Notes: generated by a model not told the origin, from the letters alone. A stretch of DNA of 64,000 nucleotides from CANGTU01 sp046336655 (GCA_046336655.1 JBKDGH010000010.1:186001-250000); one strand, 5' to 3'. Positions 27,701-37,680 are shown, counted from the stretch's first letter. Made by a program: numbers and translations.

Positions 27701-30700
27701 GCACATGTGATCCGGCAGTTTCTGATCAGGTTGTGGTTACCGTATTCAACAATGCAATCCCGCAGGCTAATGCAGGGCCGGACGCGTCTTTGTGCCTCCC
27801 GCTGACGTCCTATACTATGCAGGCAACTGCCGCGATCTTCCCCTCTTCGGGATCATGGTCGCTGGTTTCAGGTGCCGGAACTATCGCTAATCCCGGGTCA
27901 CCAACTTCTCAGGTCAACAATCTGGGAGTAGGTCAGAATGTATTCCGTTGGACAATCAATAACGGGCCATGCGCGGGAGTCAACTTTGATGAGGTCGTAA
28001 TCACAGTATTCAGCAATGTGTCTCCACCTGCTGATGCCGGGGCGGATCTGGAAGCATGCTTTCTGGGGGCCATTCCGGTTCAACTCGCTTTGAATGGAAA
28101 TACCCCGGGTTCACCTGCCACGGGTGTTTGGACATTGGTGTCCGGCGGAGGAAGCATTATCTCGCCCAACTCACCTGCATCACAGATATCCGGGCTGCCG
28201 GTTGGAGTGAGTGTATTTCAGTGGACAATTAATAATGGCGCGTGCGGGTCCACCAGTGATCAAGTCTCCGTCGCAGTGTACAATCCGAATCAGTCACCAG
28301 CTAACGCCGGTCCGGATCAGGCAATTTGTTCAACCACCACCCAACTGAATCTTAGCGCGAATTCCTTGACAGCACCGGCCACCGGACAGTGGACAGTAGT
28401 AAGCGGTTCGGGTGTTTTTACCAACGCCTTCTCATCGAACACCACAGTAACAGGATTGTCCATTGGACAAAATGTATTTCAGTGGACCATTGATAATGGA
28501 CCGTGTGCATCACCGGCTGTCTTATCTGATCAGGTCACTGTGACGGTGTTCAACAGTGCTCAAACACCTGCTACTGCCGGACCAGATCAATCGATCTGCT
28601 CATCAATTGCGCAAATCCCGCTGAACGCTAATACGCTGTTGCTGCCGGCAACTGGCCAATGGACTGTAGTTTCCGGTACAGGTTCTTTTTCAAATCCTAC
28701 ATCACCTGTTACCAATGTGACAGGTATGTCAGTTGGAATAAATACCTATCAGTGGCAGGTTTTTAACGGACCATGCAATCCGTCATCTGTTGATCAGATT
28801 AGTGTTACCGTATTCGACCAGAATGCGGTCGCAGCTGACGCAGGTGCAGACCAGGCATTTTGCCTTCCCGTTACCTCCTCGGTATTCACGGGCAATGTGC
28901 CTGCATTTCCTGCGACAGGCCTGTGGTCGCTGGTTTCCGGCGCGGGAGTGATTGAAAGCCCCACCCAGTTCAACTCAGCTGTCAGCGGTCTGGCTTTAGG
29001 GGAGAACATTTTTCAATGGACGATTAATAACGGAGCGTGCGGCACCATTACATCTGACCAGCTGTCCATCTTCATTTTTGACAATGGTCAAAGCCTTCCC
29101 AATGCCGGCATGGATGCACAACTTTGTACCCCACAGAGCACTTACACGATGCAAGGGAATGCAATCTCATTTCCTGCTCAGGGCACATGGACACTTGTAA
29201 GCGGATCCGGCACAATCGCCAATCCAAATAATCCCGTTACAACCGTTTCCGGACTTGGAGTTGGGGAAAGTGTATTTCGCTGGAGCCTTTCGAATGGCCC
29301 GTGTCCCGTGGGATTTGCCTTTGATGAAATGTCAATCTTTGTATTTGATCAGAATCAACCCAATGCGAACGCCGGGCCTGATCAGTTCCTTTGTGCGACA
29401 GGTGTTTCTCCTGTTTCCGCACAAATGGCGGCGTCTTCAGTCATTGCGCCGGGCAGCGGGGTGTGGACCTTGATCAGTGGAAGCGGTACAATAGTTAGCC
29501 CAACCTCTCCGCTTACATTGATTAATGCGTTAGGAGTTGGTGTGAACATTTTCAGATGGACCGTAAACAACGGTCCATGCACCAACGGGACCACTTTTGA
29601 TGAAGTCAGTATTTTCGTTTATCCTGCCAACCAGGCTCCGGCTAATGCCGGGCCGGATCAGGAGTTGTGCTCCAATAATGCAACCGCTACTTTCGCGGCG
29701 AATGTGCCCGTGTTCCCGGGCGTGGGTAGTTGGACGCTGGTTCAGGGAGGTGGGGTGATCGCAAATCCTGATTCACAGGGATCATTCGTTTCGGGCTTAT
29801 CAGTTGGTGACAATATTTTTCAGTGGTCCATTGACAATGGCCCTTGCGCGCCCCCGGTTACTTCTGATCAAATCATCATTACCGTGTTTAATGCACTCCA
29901 GCTTCCGGCCGATGCAGGCCCGGACCAGCAAGTGTGCAGCAGTCAGGGAGTAGTGAATCTTTCTGGAAATTCAGCGTCGTATCCGGCTTCGGTGCTTTGG
30001 CAAGTTGTTTCCGGTGCCGGCTCAATCTCATCTGCGAACAGCTCTTCCACAACCGTCACGGGGCTTTTGCCAGGTGATAACGTCTTTTCTTATACCGTAT
30101 CAAATGGGCCTTGCGCCGCGCCCACTACCGATTTCGTGACGATTACGGTGTTTGATAGCAATCTTCAACCGGCTACAGCAGGAAGCGATGTGGAAATATG
30201 CTTGCCTCAAAACGCGAGTGCACTGAATGGCAATGTGGCGGTGTATCCTGCCACAGGCCAGTGGACACTGATATCCGGTGGCGGATCATTTGCAGATGCC
30301 AGTATTGGAAACACATTGGTGACGGGCATACCAGTGGGATCAAATACATATCGCTGGACGCTTAGCAATGGACCGTGCGCGCCTTCGGTAAGTGCCGATG
30401 AAGTTGCGGTTTTGGTGTTTGATAACACGCAGCCACCGGCCAATGCAGGAATTGATCAGTCATTCTGTGAACCCGTTTCTTCAGCCACGCTCAATGGGAA
30501 TGCTGTGATTTTCCCCGCCACGGGACTGTGGTCGCTGGTGAGTGGCTCAGGCAGCATTTTGAACCCGGCAAATCCAAATTCAGCAGTTACTGGCCTTGCT
30601 GCAGGCGAGAATATTTTCCGATGGTCTGTTTCTAATGGACCTTGCGCAGGAGCGGAAACGTTCGATGAGGTCAGCATTTTCATTTTTGATGACAATCAGT

Positions 30701-33700
30701 CAGCTGCGTATGCCGGAGCAGATCAATTCTTCTGTTCGCCTGAATCAACCGCAACGATCGCAGGCAGCCCGGTAATTTTCCCGGCAACGGGTCAATGGAC
30801 GTTGATTTCCGGCACAGCGGTGATTGAAACCCCGACTTCCTCCACAACTCAGGTGTCAGGGTTTACCATCGGAGAAACAGTACTTCAATGGTCGGTATCG
30901 AATGGTCCTTGCCCCGGATCAACGACAACCGATCACGTTAGCCTGTTTGTGTATGATACGAATGCTCCGGCGGCAGACGCGGGTCCTGATCAGAGTATAT
31001 GTTCCCCTCAAAATAACGTTGTAATGGCTGCGAACTCGCCGGTGTTCCCGGCCACAGGTTTTTGGGAAGTGATCTCTGGATCAGGAATAATTCAGGATGT
31101 TCATTCTCCCACCACATTAATCGATAATCTGGGTGTCGGGGAACATATATTCCAGTGGACTATTGATAATGGTAGCTGCGGGGCGGGCACTACAAGCGAT
31201 TTGGTGACCATTTTGGTTTACAGCAGCGACGCACCGGACGCGTTTGCAGGTGAAGATCGTGACTTGTGCACGCCGGTAACAAGCGTGGTTATGTCCGGAA
31301 GCTCTCCGGTAGCTCCTGGCTTCGGGCAATGGACGCTTATATCCGGAAGCGGGATTATTGCAGATGCAGGTAACCCGAACACGTTGGTTACCGGTTTGGG
31401 AATCGGCCCAAATGTATTCGAATGGACCGTATTCAATGGGCCGTGTGCCAATGCACTCACCACCGATCTAGTAGTAATCAATGTATTTGACGGAGGTGCG
31501 GAATCTCCTTTTGCAGGAAACGATCAGGAGCTTTGTTCGCCTGACTTTGATATTCAGCTACAGGCAGATCCTGCGATTTTCCCTGGAATAGGCACTTGGT
31601 CGGTAGTAGGCGGTACGGGAGTTTTCAGCGACCCGAATGATCATTCGGCCACAGTGAGTGGATTATCGACAGGGTTCAATGCATTGAGGTGGTCCATCGA
31701 TTACAGCACATGCGGAGCTCCTTTTGATGATGTGAATATCATCGTTTATGACTCCTCACAGGATCCTGCAGATGCAGGTCCGGACCAGTCCATCTGCAAT
31801 ACGACTACCGAAATTTCCATGGATGCTAATGCAGCTCTTACTCCAGGTTTCGGAACATGGACGGTGATTCAGGGGACGGGTAACTTTATTAATCCAAATG
31901 ATCCTTTGACCGGTGTATCAAATCTTTCAGTTGGTGAGAATCGTTATGTATGGGAGCTGTACACAGGCGGGTGTCTTGACCCTCTGCTCTCAAGAGATAC
32001 AGTAGCTATTTATGTGTATGACAACATCGAACCGCCCGCTTACGCCGGAGAAGATCAGTCCATTTGCAACCCGTTGTCAGAAGTCGTGCTTGAGGGAAGT
32101 GAGGTCATCTATCCTGCAGTTGGCACCTGGACGCTAATCCAGGGTTCAGGTGTTATTGCTGACAGCAATAGTGAAGTGACACAGGTCTCGGCGTTGACTA
32201 CAGGTGAGAACATATTCCAGTGGTCCGTGGACAATGGACCGTGTCCGATTGGAGTTACGGTTGATGAGGTGTCAATTTTTGTATTTGATGAGACTCAACC
32301 AACGGCTGATGCAGGCGCAGATCAGCAGTTTTGTTCACCTGTGAACACCACCACACTCAGTGGAAGCGATGTCATTTTCCCGGGGTCTGGTTCCTGGACA
32401 GTTCTTGCAGGCGGCGGAGTGATAGCAGATGCAACGAATCCCTTGACCAGTGTCACAGGACTCACCGTTGGACAGCACCTTTTCCAGTGGTCGGTTCAGA
32501 ACGGGCCTTGTTCAGTTCCAACGTCAGACATCGTGGAGGTGCTGGTTTTCGACGAGTTAAATCCGGTTGCCAATGCAGGGGAGGATCAGGAGTTGTGTTT
32601 ACCTCAGACCGCCTCGCAATTACAGGGAAGTACTTATCTGTTTCCTGCAGCCGGCCAATGGTCGGTGTTTGCGGGTACTGGAATCTTCGCTGACGCAAGT
32701 GATCCGTTTACTGCGGTTTCCGGACTTTCGGTGGGAGAGAATGCATTTGTGTGGACAGTAGGGAATGGGCCCTGCGCGAATTCACTCACCACAGATACCG
32801 TGGTAATTCGTTTGTTTGACCCGCTTGCGGCGCTTGCCGATGCGGGCCCGGATCAATCAGGTTGTACGCCGCAAAATTCCTTCGTCATGGCTGCTACCCC
32901 GGCCGCAATTCCGGGATTGGGAACGTGGTCTGTGGAGTCGGGCAACGCACTCATAGCAGACACAAATGACCCCACCACCATCATTAGCGGATTGAATGTC
33001 GGAGAGACAGTGTTGCGCTGGACGGTTTACAATGGACCATGCTCAAACTCAAATTCGTTTGATTTGATCAGCATACTGCTTTACAACAGTAATCAACCCG
33101 CGGCAAACGCTGGTCAGGATCAGAGTGTCTGCACACCGCAGACATCTGTTATACTCGATGGAAATGATGCTGTTTTTCCGGCAAGCGGACAATGGATAGT
33201 GGTTTCAGGAACCGGCGTGTTAATTGATGAAAGTGATCCGGGGACGCTGGTAACAGGCCTGAGTATCGGACTAAATGTATTTCGATGGACCATAACTAAC
33301 GGAAGTTGCGATCCCGGAATCACCTTTGATGAGGTATCTGTCTTTGTATTTGACAATGCGCAGGAATCAGCGTTTGCCGGAAATGATCAGGAGATTTGTG
33401 TGCCCCAGACAGCTGCACTTCTCGAGGGCAGTGAGCTAGTCGGGGTGGCTGAAGGAAACTGGCAGTTAATCACCGGTCAGGGGAGTATTGCAAACCCGCA
33501 ATTGTCGTCGACGCTAGTCACTGATCTCGCGCAGGGAGAAAATGTATTCGTATGGAGTGTGGACAATGGCAGTTGCGGGGTATCATCAGACACCATATCT
33601 GTATATGTCTTCAATCCCGATGCTGCAGAGGCAGATGCCGGCCCGGGTGTTTTTCTTTGTAGCCCGACTTCGGATTATACATTGGAAGGGAATATTCCGG

Positions 33701-36700
33701 ATGTCCCTGGTGTGGGTACCTGGGCTTTGGTCAGTGGAACAGGCTCAATCAATAACCCGAATGATCCTTCGGCCGAAGTAGTAGGATTGACTATTGGCCA
33801 GAATGTGTTCTCCTGGACGATCTACAATGGCCCATGCGAAGAGCCTACTGTTGATTTAATAACTGTCCTGGTTTACGACGAAAATCAACCTGAAGCAGAT
33901 GCAGGAGAGGATCAGGAGTTGTGCCTGCCTCTGAATGAGACTACTTTGAACGGTAGCCCCGCCATTTTTCCGGCAACCGGCACCTGGACACTCATTGAAG
34001 GAAGCGGAGTAATTACCGATCCTTCAGATCCCTTGACCACGGTCACAAACCTTGGCCAGGGCATAAATGTATTTGGTTGGGTAATAGATAACGGACCTTG
34101 TGCGAATTCCGTAACAAGTGATCAGGTAATTGTTTCAGTGTTTAATCCGGATGCTCCGGTGGCAGATGCGGGGGTGGATCAGGAGTACTGCCTGCCGCAA
34201 ACATCCGCGACAATGTCAGCGGTTGAACCGGAGATTCCGGGCGTTGGAACCTGGCAATTGATAAGCGGAACGGGCGTGATCGCAGATGCCAACGATCCCA
34301 CAAGTGCCATTGCAGGTTTGAGCGTAGGAGAGAATGTATTTCAATGGACTGTTTATAATGGGCCATGCAGCGTGACCAATACCACTGATTTGGTCAGCAT
34401 TTCAATATATAGTGACGGACAATTGCCTGCTGATGCTGGGCCGGATCAGGAATTATGCACTCCGAATACAACGGTGCAACTCAGCGGAAACGGAGTGATA
34501 TTTCCGGCATCCGGAGTATGGACCCTGGTTGAGGGAACCGGAGTGATCGAAAATCCTACAGACCCAAACACACTTGTTACAGGTCTGGCTCCCGGTAACA
34601 CCATTTTTGAGTGGACCATCACAAACGGAGCGTGCCCGGAAGGCCTCTCTTCGGATCAGGTGACCATTTTCATCTTTGATTCCAGTCAGGAGGAGGCGTA
34701 TGCCGGAGAAGATCAGGAGCTCTGTCTGCCGGTAAATACAACTACTATTCAAGGCACAGATCTGACTGACTCAGCTACCGGGGTGTGGACTCTGATTAGC
34801 GGCGGTGGAACACTAGTGGATCCAACGAATCCGGCCACCGAATTGGTTGATTTGCCTCAGGGAGTAAATGTGTTTGAATGGACGGTAGATAACGGTCCCT
34901 GCGGAATGAGCAGTGATCAGATTACGATCAGCGTATTCAATCCGAATGCACCAACAGCGGATGCGGGTCCCGATGCCGAGTATTGCACGCCCGTGAGCAC
35001 CCATCAAATGGCGGGAAGTCAAGTTGACTTTCCGGGACAAGGGACATGGATACTTATTACTGGAACAGCTACAATTGAAGCTCCGTCTAATCCAAATACG
35101 CTAGTTACTGGTCTTACTGTTGGAGAGAACATTTTTATCTGGCAGGTTGATAATGGTCCTTGTAGTTCGCCCACGGTGGATGTAATGAGTATTTTCATTT
35201 ATAATGAGAACGCACCTGATGCCAATGCAGGGCCGGATCAGGAAATATGTTTGCCTGTTACAGAAGTGACAATGAATGCCTCTGCAGCAGAGTTTCCGGC
35301 TATCGGAACTTGGGCTGTGGTAACAAGTCCGGGCGCGCCGGTAATTGGGGATATCAATGCGCCGAATTCGGTCATTTCTAATCTGCCACCGGGCACTACA
35401 GTGCTTTCCTGGACAGTGGATAATGGTCCTTGCCAGAATGGGATCACCGTGGATACGGTCGAAATCAGAGTGTATAATCCTGATCTCCCCGGGCCACTCG
35501 CCGGAGAAGATCAGGACATTTGCACGCCGCAAAGTCAGGTGGGCATGAATGCATCGGCACCCGGGGACCCGAACTATGGATACTGGTCACTGCTCGCGGG
35601 TAGTGGAGTTGTTTCAGACATCAATGATCCCAACGCCACGATTTCAGGTTTGGCAGTTGGCGTGTCTTGTTTCAACTGGACAATTTATAACGGAGCGTGC
35701 GCCGATAGTCTGCTTAGCGATGAAGTATGCATCAACGTATTCAACGCCAATCAGCCTGCGGCACTTGCCGGCTTTGATCAGGAACTTTGCTTCCCGGTTT
35801 CCACGGCGGTCATGTCAGGAAACAGCGCCATTATTCCGGCTGAAGGCACGTGGACTATCTTCGGGGGAGATGGCGATATCGCAAATGCGAACGATCCACT
35901 CACGTCCGTCACAAATATTCCAATAGGAACGAATACGTTTGTTTGGACTATCGATAACGGGCCTTGTCCTGGCGCAATCACCAGCGATCAGGTGAATGTG
36001 TTGGTCTTTGACCCGAATGCGGCACCGGCCAATGCAGGAGCAGATATCAGCATTTGCACTCCGGCGAATTGTGTGACGCTTGAGGCTGCGTCAGCCACCG
36101 ATCCGCAGACGGGCACCTGGTCATTCATTTCATCTGTCAATGGTTCAGGAGATGTGCCATTTGGAACAATTGACAACCTCAATAGCAATCAGGCCGAACT
36201 CTGTGCACTGGTGGTCGGCGTGCATACATTGCAATGGGAGTTGTACAACGGACCTTGCGACAATGACACTCAGGATACCGTGGTTGTGTTTGTATATGAT
36301 GCCACATCACCTGCGGCAGATGCGGGACCTGATCAGGAACTTTGCGGGGATGACAGTCAAACAGTTCTTGAGGGCGTTGCTCCGATTTTTCCGGCGATTG
36401 GGACATGGACGATTGTGAGTAGTTCAGGAAATCCGGTAATAGCGGATGCGAATAATCCAGTATCCGGAATTAGTGGTTTGAATATCGGGGAGCATACGTT
36501 GGTATGGACGATAGATAACGGCCCGTGCCTGACTCCAACCAGCGATACGCTGCGGATTTTTGTATTTGATCCGGACTCACCAAATGCAGTGGCAGGCCCC
36601 GATCAGTTATTCTGCGAGAATTTCCCTGACGCAATCATGGCGGCAAACACTCCGGTTTTCCCTGCTTCAGGTACGTGGAGTGTAATCAGTGGTGGTGGGG

Positions 36701-37674
36701 AAATCGCGGATGTCAATAACCCTAATACTGTTATCAATAACATTCCACTCAATGAAACCGTTTTCGTGTGGACCGTGTACAACGGAGCCTGTGCGAACGG
36801 CATAACCACAGATACGGTTTCGGTCTTTGTCAATGATCTTACAGTAGCTGCAGCCAATGCAGGTCCGGATTTATTCCTGTGCGGCGTGCCGGATGAATTG
36901 CTGATCACGGGTACACCTACTGTTGGCCTGGCCACAAGTCTGTGGGAAGTTGTCAGTGGTCTTGGTATTCCGGATCAGCCGACAAATAATAACACATACG
37001 TATCCGGCCTGACATCCGGAATCACCACGTTGAGTTACACCGTGGATAACGGTGAATGCGGAATATCATCGGATGAAGTGATAATCACAATTTTTGATCC
37101 TGATCTGCCGCCGGCTGATGCAGGAGAGAGTCTGACAATTTGCAATAATGAATTTGTTTCGTTCAATCTGAATGCATCGGAAGCAGTGTTTCCTTCAGTG
37201 GGTTGGTGGACAATAGTGAATGGGCCTGTTCTGCTGAGTGACACCACGTCTGCAGAAGCACTTGTGCTTTCACTCGGTGAGTTCACAACCGAATTGCAGG
37301 ACCTTACAAGTACACTTGTATGGAATGTGAATAATGGAGTGTGTGGCACAACGCAAGACACACTTCTGTTGATCCTGAAAGACTGTCTCACGCTCGAGAT
37401 TCCTGACGCATTCTCTCCGAACGGGGACGGAGCAAATGATGAGTGGATCATTCCGAATATAGATGCATATCCGACCAATTCGCTGAAGATCTTCAACCGC
37501 TGGGGTGCGGAGGTATTCAGCGCAGCTCCTTACAGCAACGGTAATGCCTGGGATGGCATATCCACGCATCCGGCAACGATCGGTGAGGGGCTGCCGGTTT
37601 CGACCTACTACTACATTCTGGATTTGGGAACCGGAGAAGAAGCTTATCGGGGATTTGTATACTTAAAGCGCTAA
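24736..37674 (+). CDS. Giant repetitive cell-surface adhesin with IgGFc-binding-like N-domain, 41 Ig-like repeats and T9SS type B (gliding-type) C-terminal domain
   Basis: The 4312-residue product starts at the ATG at 24736 (another in-frame ATG lies at 24679). Its signal peptide has a basic stretch KRRGQN, a hydrophobic core and SAYS-Q. Residues about 40-460 resemble the IgGFc-binding N-terminal domain found in other type B cargo (FWMPPIWQTGNS, ELFITTPYPTPVNVHI). A short linking domain precedes 41 repeats at about 565-4215, each of the form AGPDQ-x2-C, GxWTLVSG, VSGLxVGxNxFQWTIxNGPC, VxVF. The C-terminus (from about 4220: DAFSPNGDGANDEW, FNRWGAEVF, YRGFVYLKR) is the CHU_C type B sorting domain. 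The protein should be exported by the type IX system and moved or held on the surface, as SprB-like adhesins are. PorP/SprF and OmpA-type genes follow within 12 nt. Confidence 0.92.
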   Translation: MGPIGICISASTQKRRGQNALSLFVACVILMSAGSAYSQFDYKFWMPPIWQTGNSQQNQPSELFITTPYPTPVNVHIETPDGTTFVFDGTVSSGTPLIIPLSPILGQTNIANTVISNNGFIVTSNQPVQCVHRVSALNNQTLVTLKGQNAAGRDFWCGSQVRNNASNYGPNEQHFISVMALENNTQVTFQTPFDLWQTGAGDLPNPYTISLNRHQCYLVRSDVHTEHVSGAHVTSNKDIVVISGSTHTRISGPGANAADGGTDQLVPVELIGTEYAVIKGQNSNTFDYIIVVAREANTQVFINGSGTPSATIGAGQFFDWSLTGTLGSAHSIQTSKPAYLYHVTGASNDDEVDMGIMPNLDCTGSRYIEFSRFTTNTSIQILQVLAPDDAWPTLRLNNVLYSSVPGVIVNTIPGLPGWRAITFPNASVPAACILRSDGFFHAGWLTGTTNNTGAFGYLSGFDDSFEILDPVSQLPTNIYNLGELCQGQSIDHCVKVVSCKPDVELTAVANNSGAVTVAPATAPFDTCFRYTAPFNFVGTDTLTFTATNIFGYEDSFEIVIEVVNPNTPINAGPDQVVCSATTTALSAVNPDVQANGYWTVAQGTGVIANPNSPATTVSNLSPGVNLFVWNQSYPACGIIRTDVVQVFRFEGTPPLANAGPDVNLCGSSNYTMQANNPGFSGIGTWEILSGNATIFNINSATALVVNPGLGVNTFRWNISNGACPGNDSNDVMVINVFNPNHPPANAGPDQAVCQGSFTFLNINGSVPLVPATGQWSVISGTAAFGNASSANTTVSGLSVGVNILRWTITNGPCGTLTDDVVITVFNPASPAANAGQNQSICLPANSTTLAANSPISPATGTWSVVQGTGSFSNLNAPNSAVSGLSSGINVFQWTINNGPCANSVTSSQVTITVFPDSQPTPGAGQDQQLCFTGGALSTVLNGTPATSPGAGSWSVVNGSGIFGAPNSPSTSVSGLGFGTNTFQWTLTNGTCDPAVSDQVVVTVFNNAIPQANAGPDASLCLPLTSYTMQATAAIFPSSGSWSLVSGAGTIANPGSPTSQVNNLGVGQNVFRWTINNGPCAGVNFDEVVITVFSNVSPPADAGADLEACFLGAIPVQLALNGNTPGSPATGVWTLVSGGGSIISPNSPASQISGLPVGVSVFQWTINNGACGSTSDQVSVAVYNPNQSPANAGPDQAICSTTTQLNLSANSLTAPATGQWTVVSGSGVFTNAFSSNTTVTGLSIGQNVFQWTIDNGPCASPAVLSDQVTVTVFNSAQTPATAGPDQSICSSIAQIPLNANTLLLPATGQWTVVSGTGSFSNPTSPVTNVTGMSVGINTYQWQVFNGPCNPSSVDQISVTVFDQNAVAADAGADQAFCLPVTSSVFTGNVPAFPATGLWSLVSGAGVIESPTQFNSAVSGLALGENIFQWTINNGACGTITSDQLSIFIFDNGQSLPNAGMDAQLCTPQSTYTMQGNAISFPAQGTWTLVSGSGTIANPNNPVTTVSGLGVGESVFRWSLSNGPCPVGFAFDEMSIFVFDQNQPNANAGPDQFLCATGVSPVSAQMAASSVIAPGSGVWTLISGSGTIVSPTSPLTLINALGVGVNIFRWTVNNGPCTNGTTFDEVSIFVYPANQAPANAGPDQELCSNNATATFAANVPVFPGVGSWTLVQGGGVIANPDSQGSFVSGLSVGDNIFQWSIDNGPCAPPVTSDQIIITVFNALQLPADAGPDQQVCSSQGVVNLSGNSASYPASVLWQVVSGAGSISSANSSSTTVTGLLPGDNVFSYTVSNGPCAAPTTDFVTITVFDSNLQPATAGSDVEICLPQNASALNGNVAVYPATGQWTLISGGGSFADASIGNTLVTGIPVGSNTYRWTLSNGPCAPSVSADEVAVLVFDNTQPPANAGIDQSFCEPVSSATLNGNAVIFPATGLWSLVSGSGSILNPANPNSAVTGLAAGENIFRWSVSNGPCAGAETFDEVSIFIFDDNQSAAYAGADQFFCSPESTATIAGSPVIFPATGQWTLISGTAVIETPTSSTTQVSGFTIGETVLQWSVSNGPCPGSTTTDHVSLFVYDTNAPAADAGPDQSICSPQNNVVMAANSPVFPATGFWEVISGSGIIQDVHSPTTLIDNLGVGEHIFQWTIDNGSCGAGTTSDLVTILVYSSDAPDAFAGEDRDLCTPVTSVVMSGSSPVAPGFGQWTLISGSGIIADAGNPNTLVTGLGIGPNVFEWTVFNGPCANALTTDLVVINVFDGGAESPFAGNDQELCSPDFDIQLQADPAIFPGIGTWSVVGGTGVFSDPNDHSATVSGLSTGFNALRWSIDYSTCGAPFDDVNIIVYDSSQDPADAGPDQSICNTTTEISMDANAALTPGFGTWTVIQGTGNFINPNDPLTGVSNLSVGENRYVWELYTGGCLDPLLSRDTVAIYVYDNIEPPAYAGEDQSICNPLSEVVLEGSEVIYPAVGTWTLIQGSGVIADSNSEVTQVSALTTGENIFQWSVDNGPCPIGVTVDEVSIFVFDETQPTADAGADQQFCSPVNTTTLSGSDVIFPGSGSWTVLAGGGVIADATNPLTSVTGLTVGQHLFQWSVQNGPCSVPTSDIVEVLVFDELNPVANAGEDQELCLPQTASQLQGSTYLFPAAGQWSVFAGTGIFADASDPFTAVSGLSVGENAFVWTVGNGPCANSLTTDTVVIRLFDPLAALADAGPDQSGCTPQNSFVMAATPAAIPGLGTWSVESGNALIADTNDPTTIISGLNVGETVLRWTVYNGPCSNSNSFDLISILLYNSNQPAANAGQDQSVCTPQTSVILDGNDAVFPASGQWIVVSGTGVLIDESDPGTLVTGLSIGLNVFRWTITNGSCDPGITFDEVSVFVFDNAQESAFAGNDQEICVPQTAALLEGSELVGVAEGNWQLITGQGSIANPQLSSTLVTDLAQGENVFVWSVDNGSCGVSSDTISVYVFNPDAAEADAGPGVFLCSPTSDYTLEGNIPDVPGVGTWALVSGTGSINNPNDPSAEVVGLTIGQNVFSWTIYNGPCEEPTVDLITVLVYDENQPEADAGEDQELCLPLNETTLNGSPAIFPATGTWTLIEGSGVITDPSDPLTTVTNLGQGINVFGWVIDNGPCANSVTSDQVIVSVFNPDAPVADAGVDQEYCLPQTSATMSAVEPEIPGVGTWQLISGTGVIADANDPTSAIAGLSVGENVFQWTVYNGPCSVTNTTDLVSISIYSDGQLPADAGPDQELCTPNTTVQLSGNGVIFPASGVWTLVEGTGVIENPTDPNTLVTGLAPGNTIFEWTITNGACPEGLSSDQVTIFIFDSSQEEAYAGEDQELCLPVNTTTIQGTDLTDSATGVWTLISGGGTLVDPTNPATELVDLPQGVNVFEWTVDNGPCGMSSDQITISVFNPNAPTADAGPDAEYCTPVSTHQMAGSQVDFPGQGTWILITGTATIEAPSNPNTLVTGLTVGENIFIWQVDNGPCSSPTVDVMSIFIYNENAPDANAGPDQEICLPVTEVTMNASAAEFPAIGTWAVVTSPGAPVIGDINAPNSVISNLPPGTTVLSWTVDNGPCQNGITVDTVEIRVYNPDLPGPLAGEDQDICTPQSQVGMNASAPGDPNYGYWSLLAGSGVVSDINDPNATISGLAVGVSCFNWTIYNGACADSLLSDEVCINVFNANQPAALAGFDQELCFPVSTAVMSGNSAIIPAEGTWTIFGGDGDIANANDPLTSVTNIPIGTNTFVWTIDNGPCPGAITSDQVNVLVFDPNAAPANAGADISICTPANCVTLEAASATDPQTGTWSFISSVNGSGDVPFGTIDNLNSNQAELCALVVGVHTLQWELYNGPCDNDTQDTVVVFVYDATSPAADAGPDQELCGDDSQTVLEGVAPIFPAIGTWTIVSSSGNPVIADANNPVSGISGLNIGEHTLVWTIDNGPCLTPTSDTLRIFVFDPDSPNAVAGPDQLFCENFPDAIMAANTPVFPASGTWSVISGGGEIADVNNPNTVINNIPLNETVFVWTVYNGACANGITTDTVSVFVNDLTVAAANAGPDLFLCGVPDELLITGTPTVGLATSLWEVVSGLGIPDQPTNNNTYVSGLTSGITTLSYTVDNGECGISSDEVIITIFDPDLPPADAGESLTICNNEFVSFNLNASEAVFPSVGWWTIVNGPVLLSDTTSAEALVLSLGEFTTELQDLTSTLVWNVNNGVCGTTQDTLLLILKDCLTLEIPDAFSPNGDGANDEWIIPNIDAYPTNSLKIFNRWGAEVFSAAPYSNGNAWDGISTHPATIGEGLPVSTYYYILDLGTGEEAYRGFVYLKR
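26437..37389 (+). repeat. Array of 41 tandem coding repeats, mean unit 89 residues (267 nt)
   Basis: Forty-one AGPDQ-like unit starts can be counted from codon 26443 to codon 37117, giving a mean period of 89 residues. Units are diverged in DNA: the same NGPC motif is spelled with different codons from unit to unit, so recent duplication is not apparent. Nearly every unit has one Cys after AGPDQ and one in NGPC. Early units favour NAGPDQ, and later ones often have AGEDQELC or AGNDQELC. I found no lysine between the first unit and the last. Confidence 0.93.
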
Positions 37675-37680
37675 GAGAAC

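Noticed and set aside
35101..35532. 143-codon antisense frame and many similar ones inside the giant adhesin
   Set aside because: They recur with the repeat pattern of the plus-strand gene and show no start signals or domains.
26437..37389. CRISPR-like or satellite repeat array
   Set aside because: The period is about 267 nt, strictly in frame, with diverged DNA and conserved protein sequence; these are coding domain repeats.
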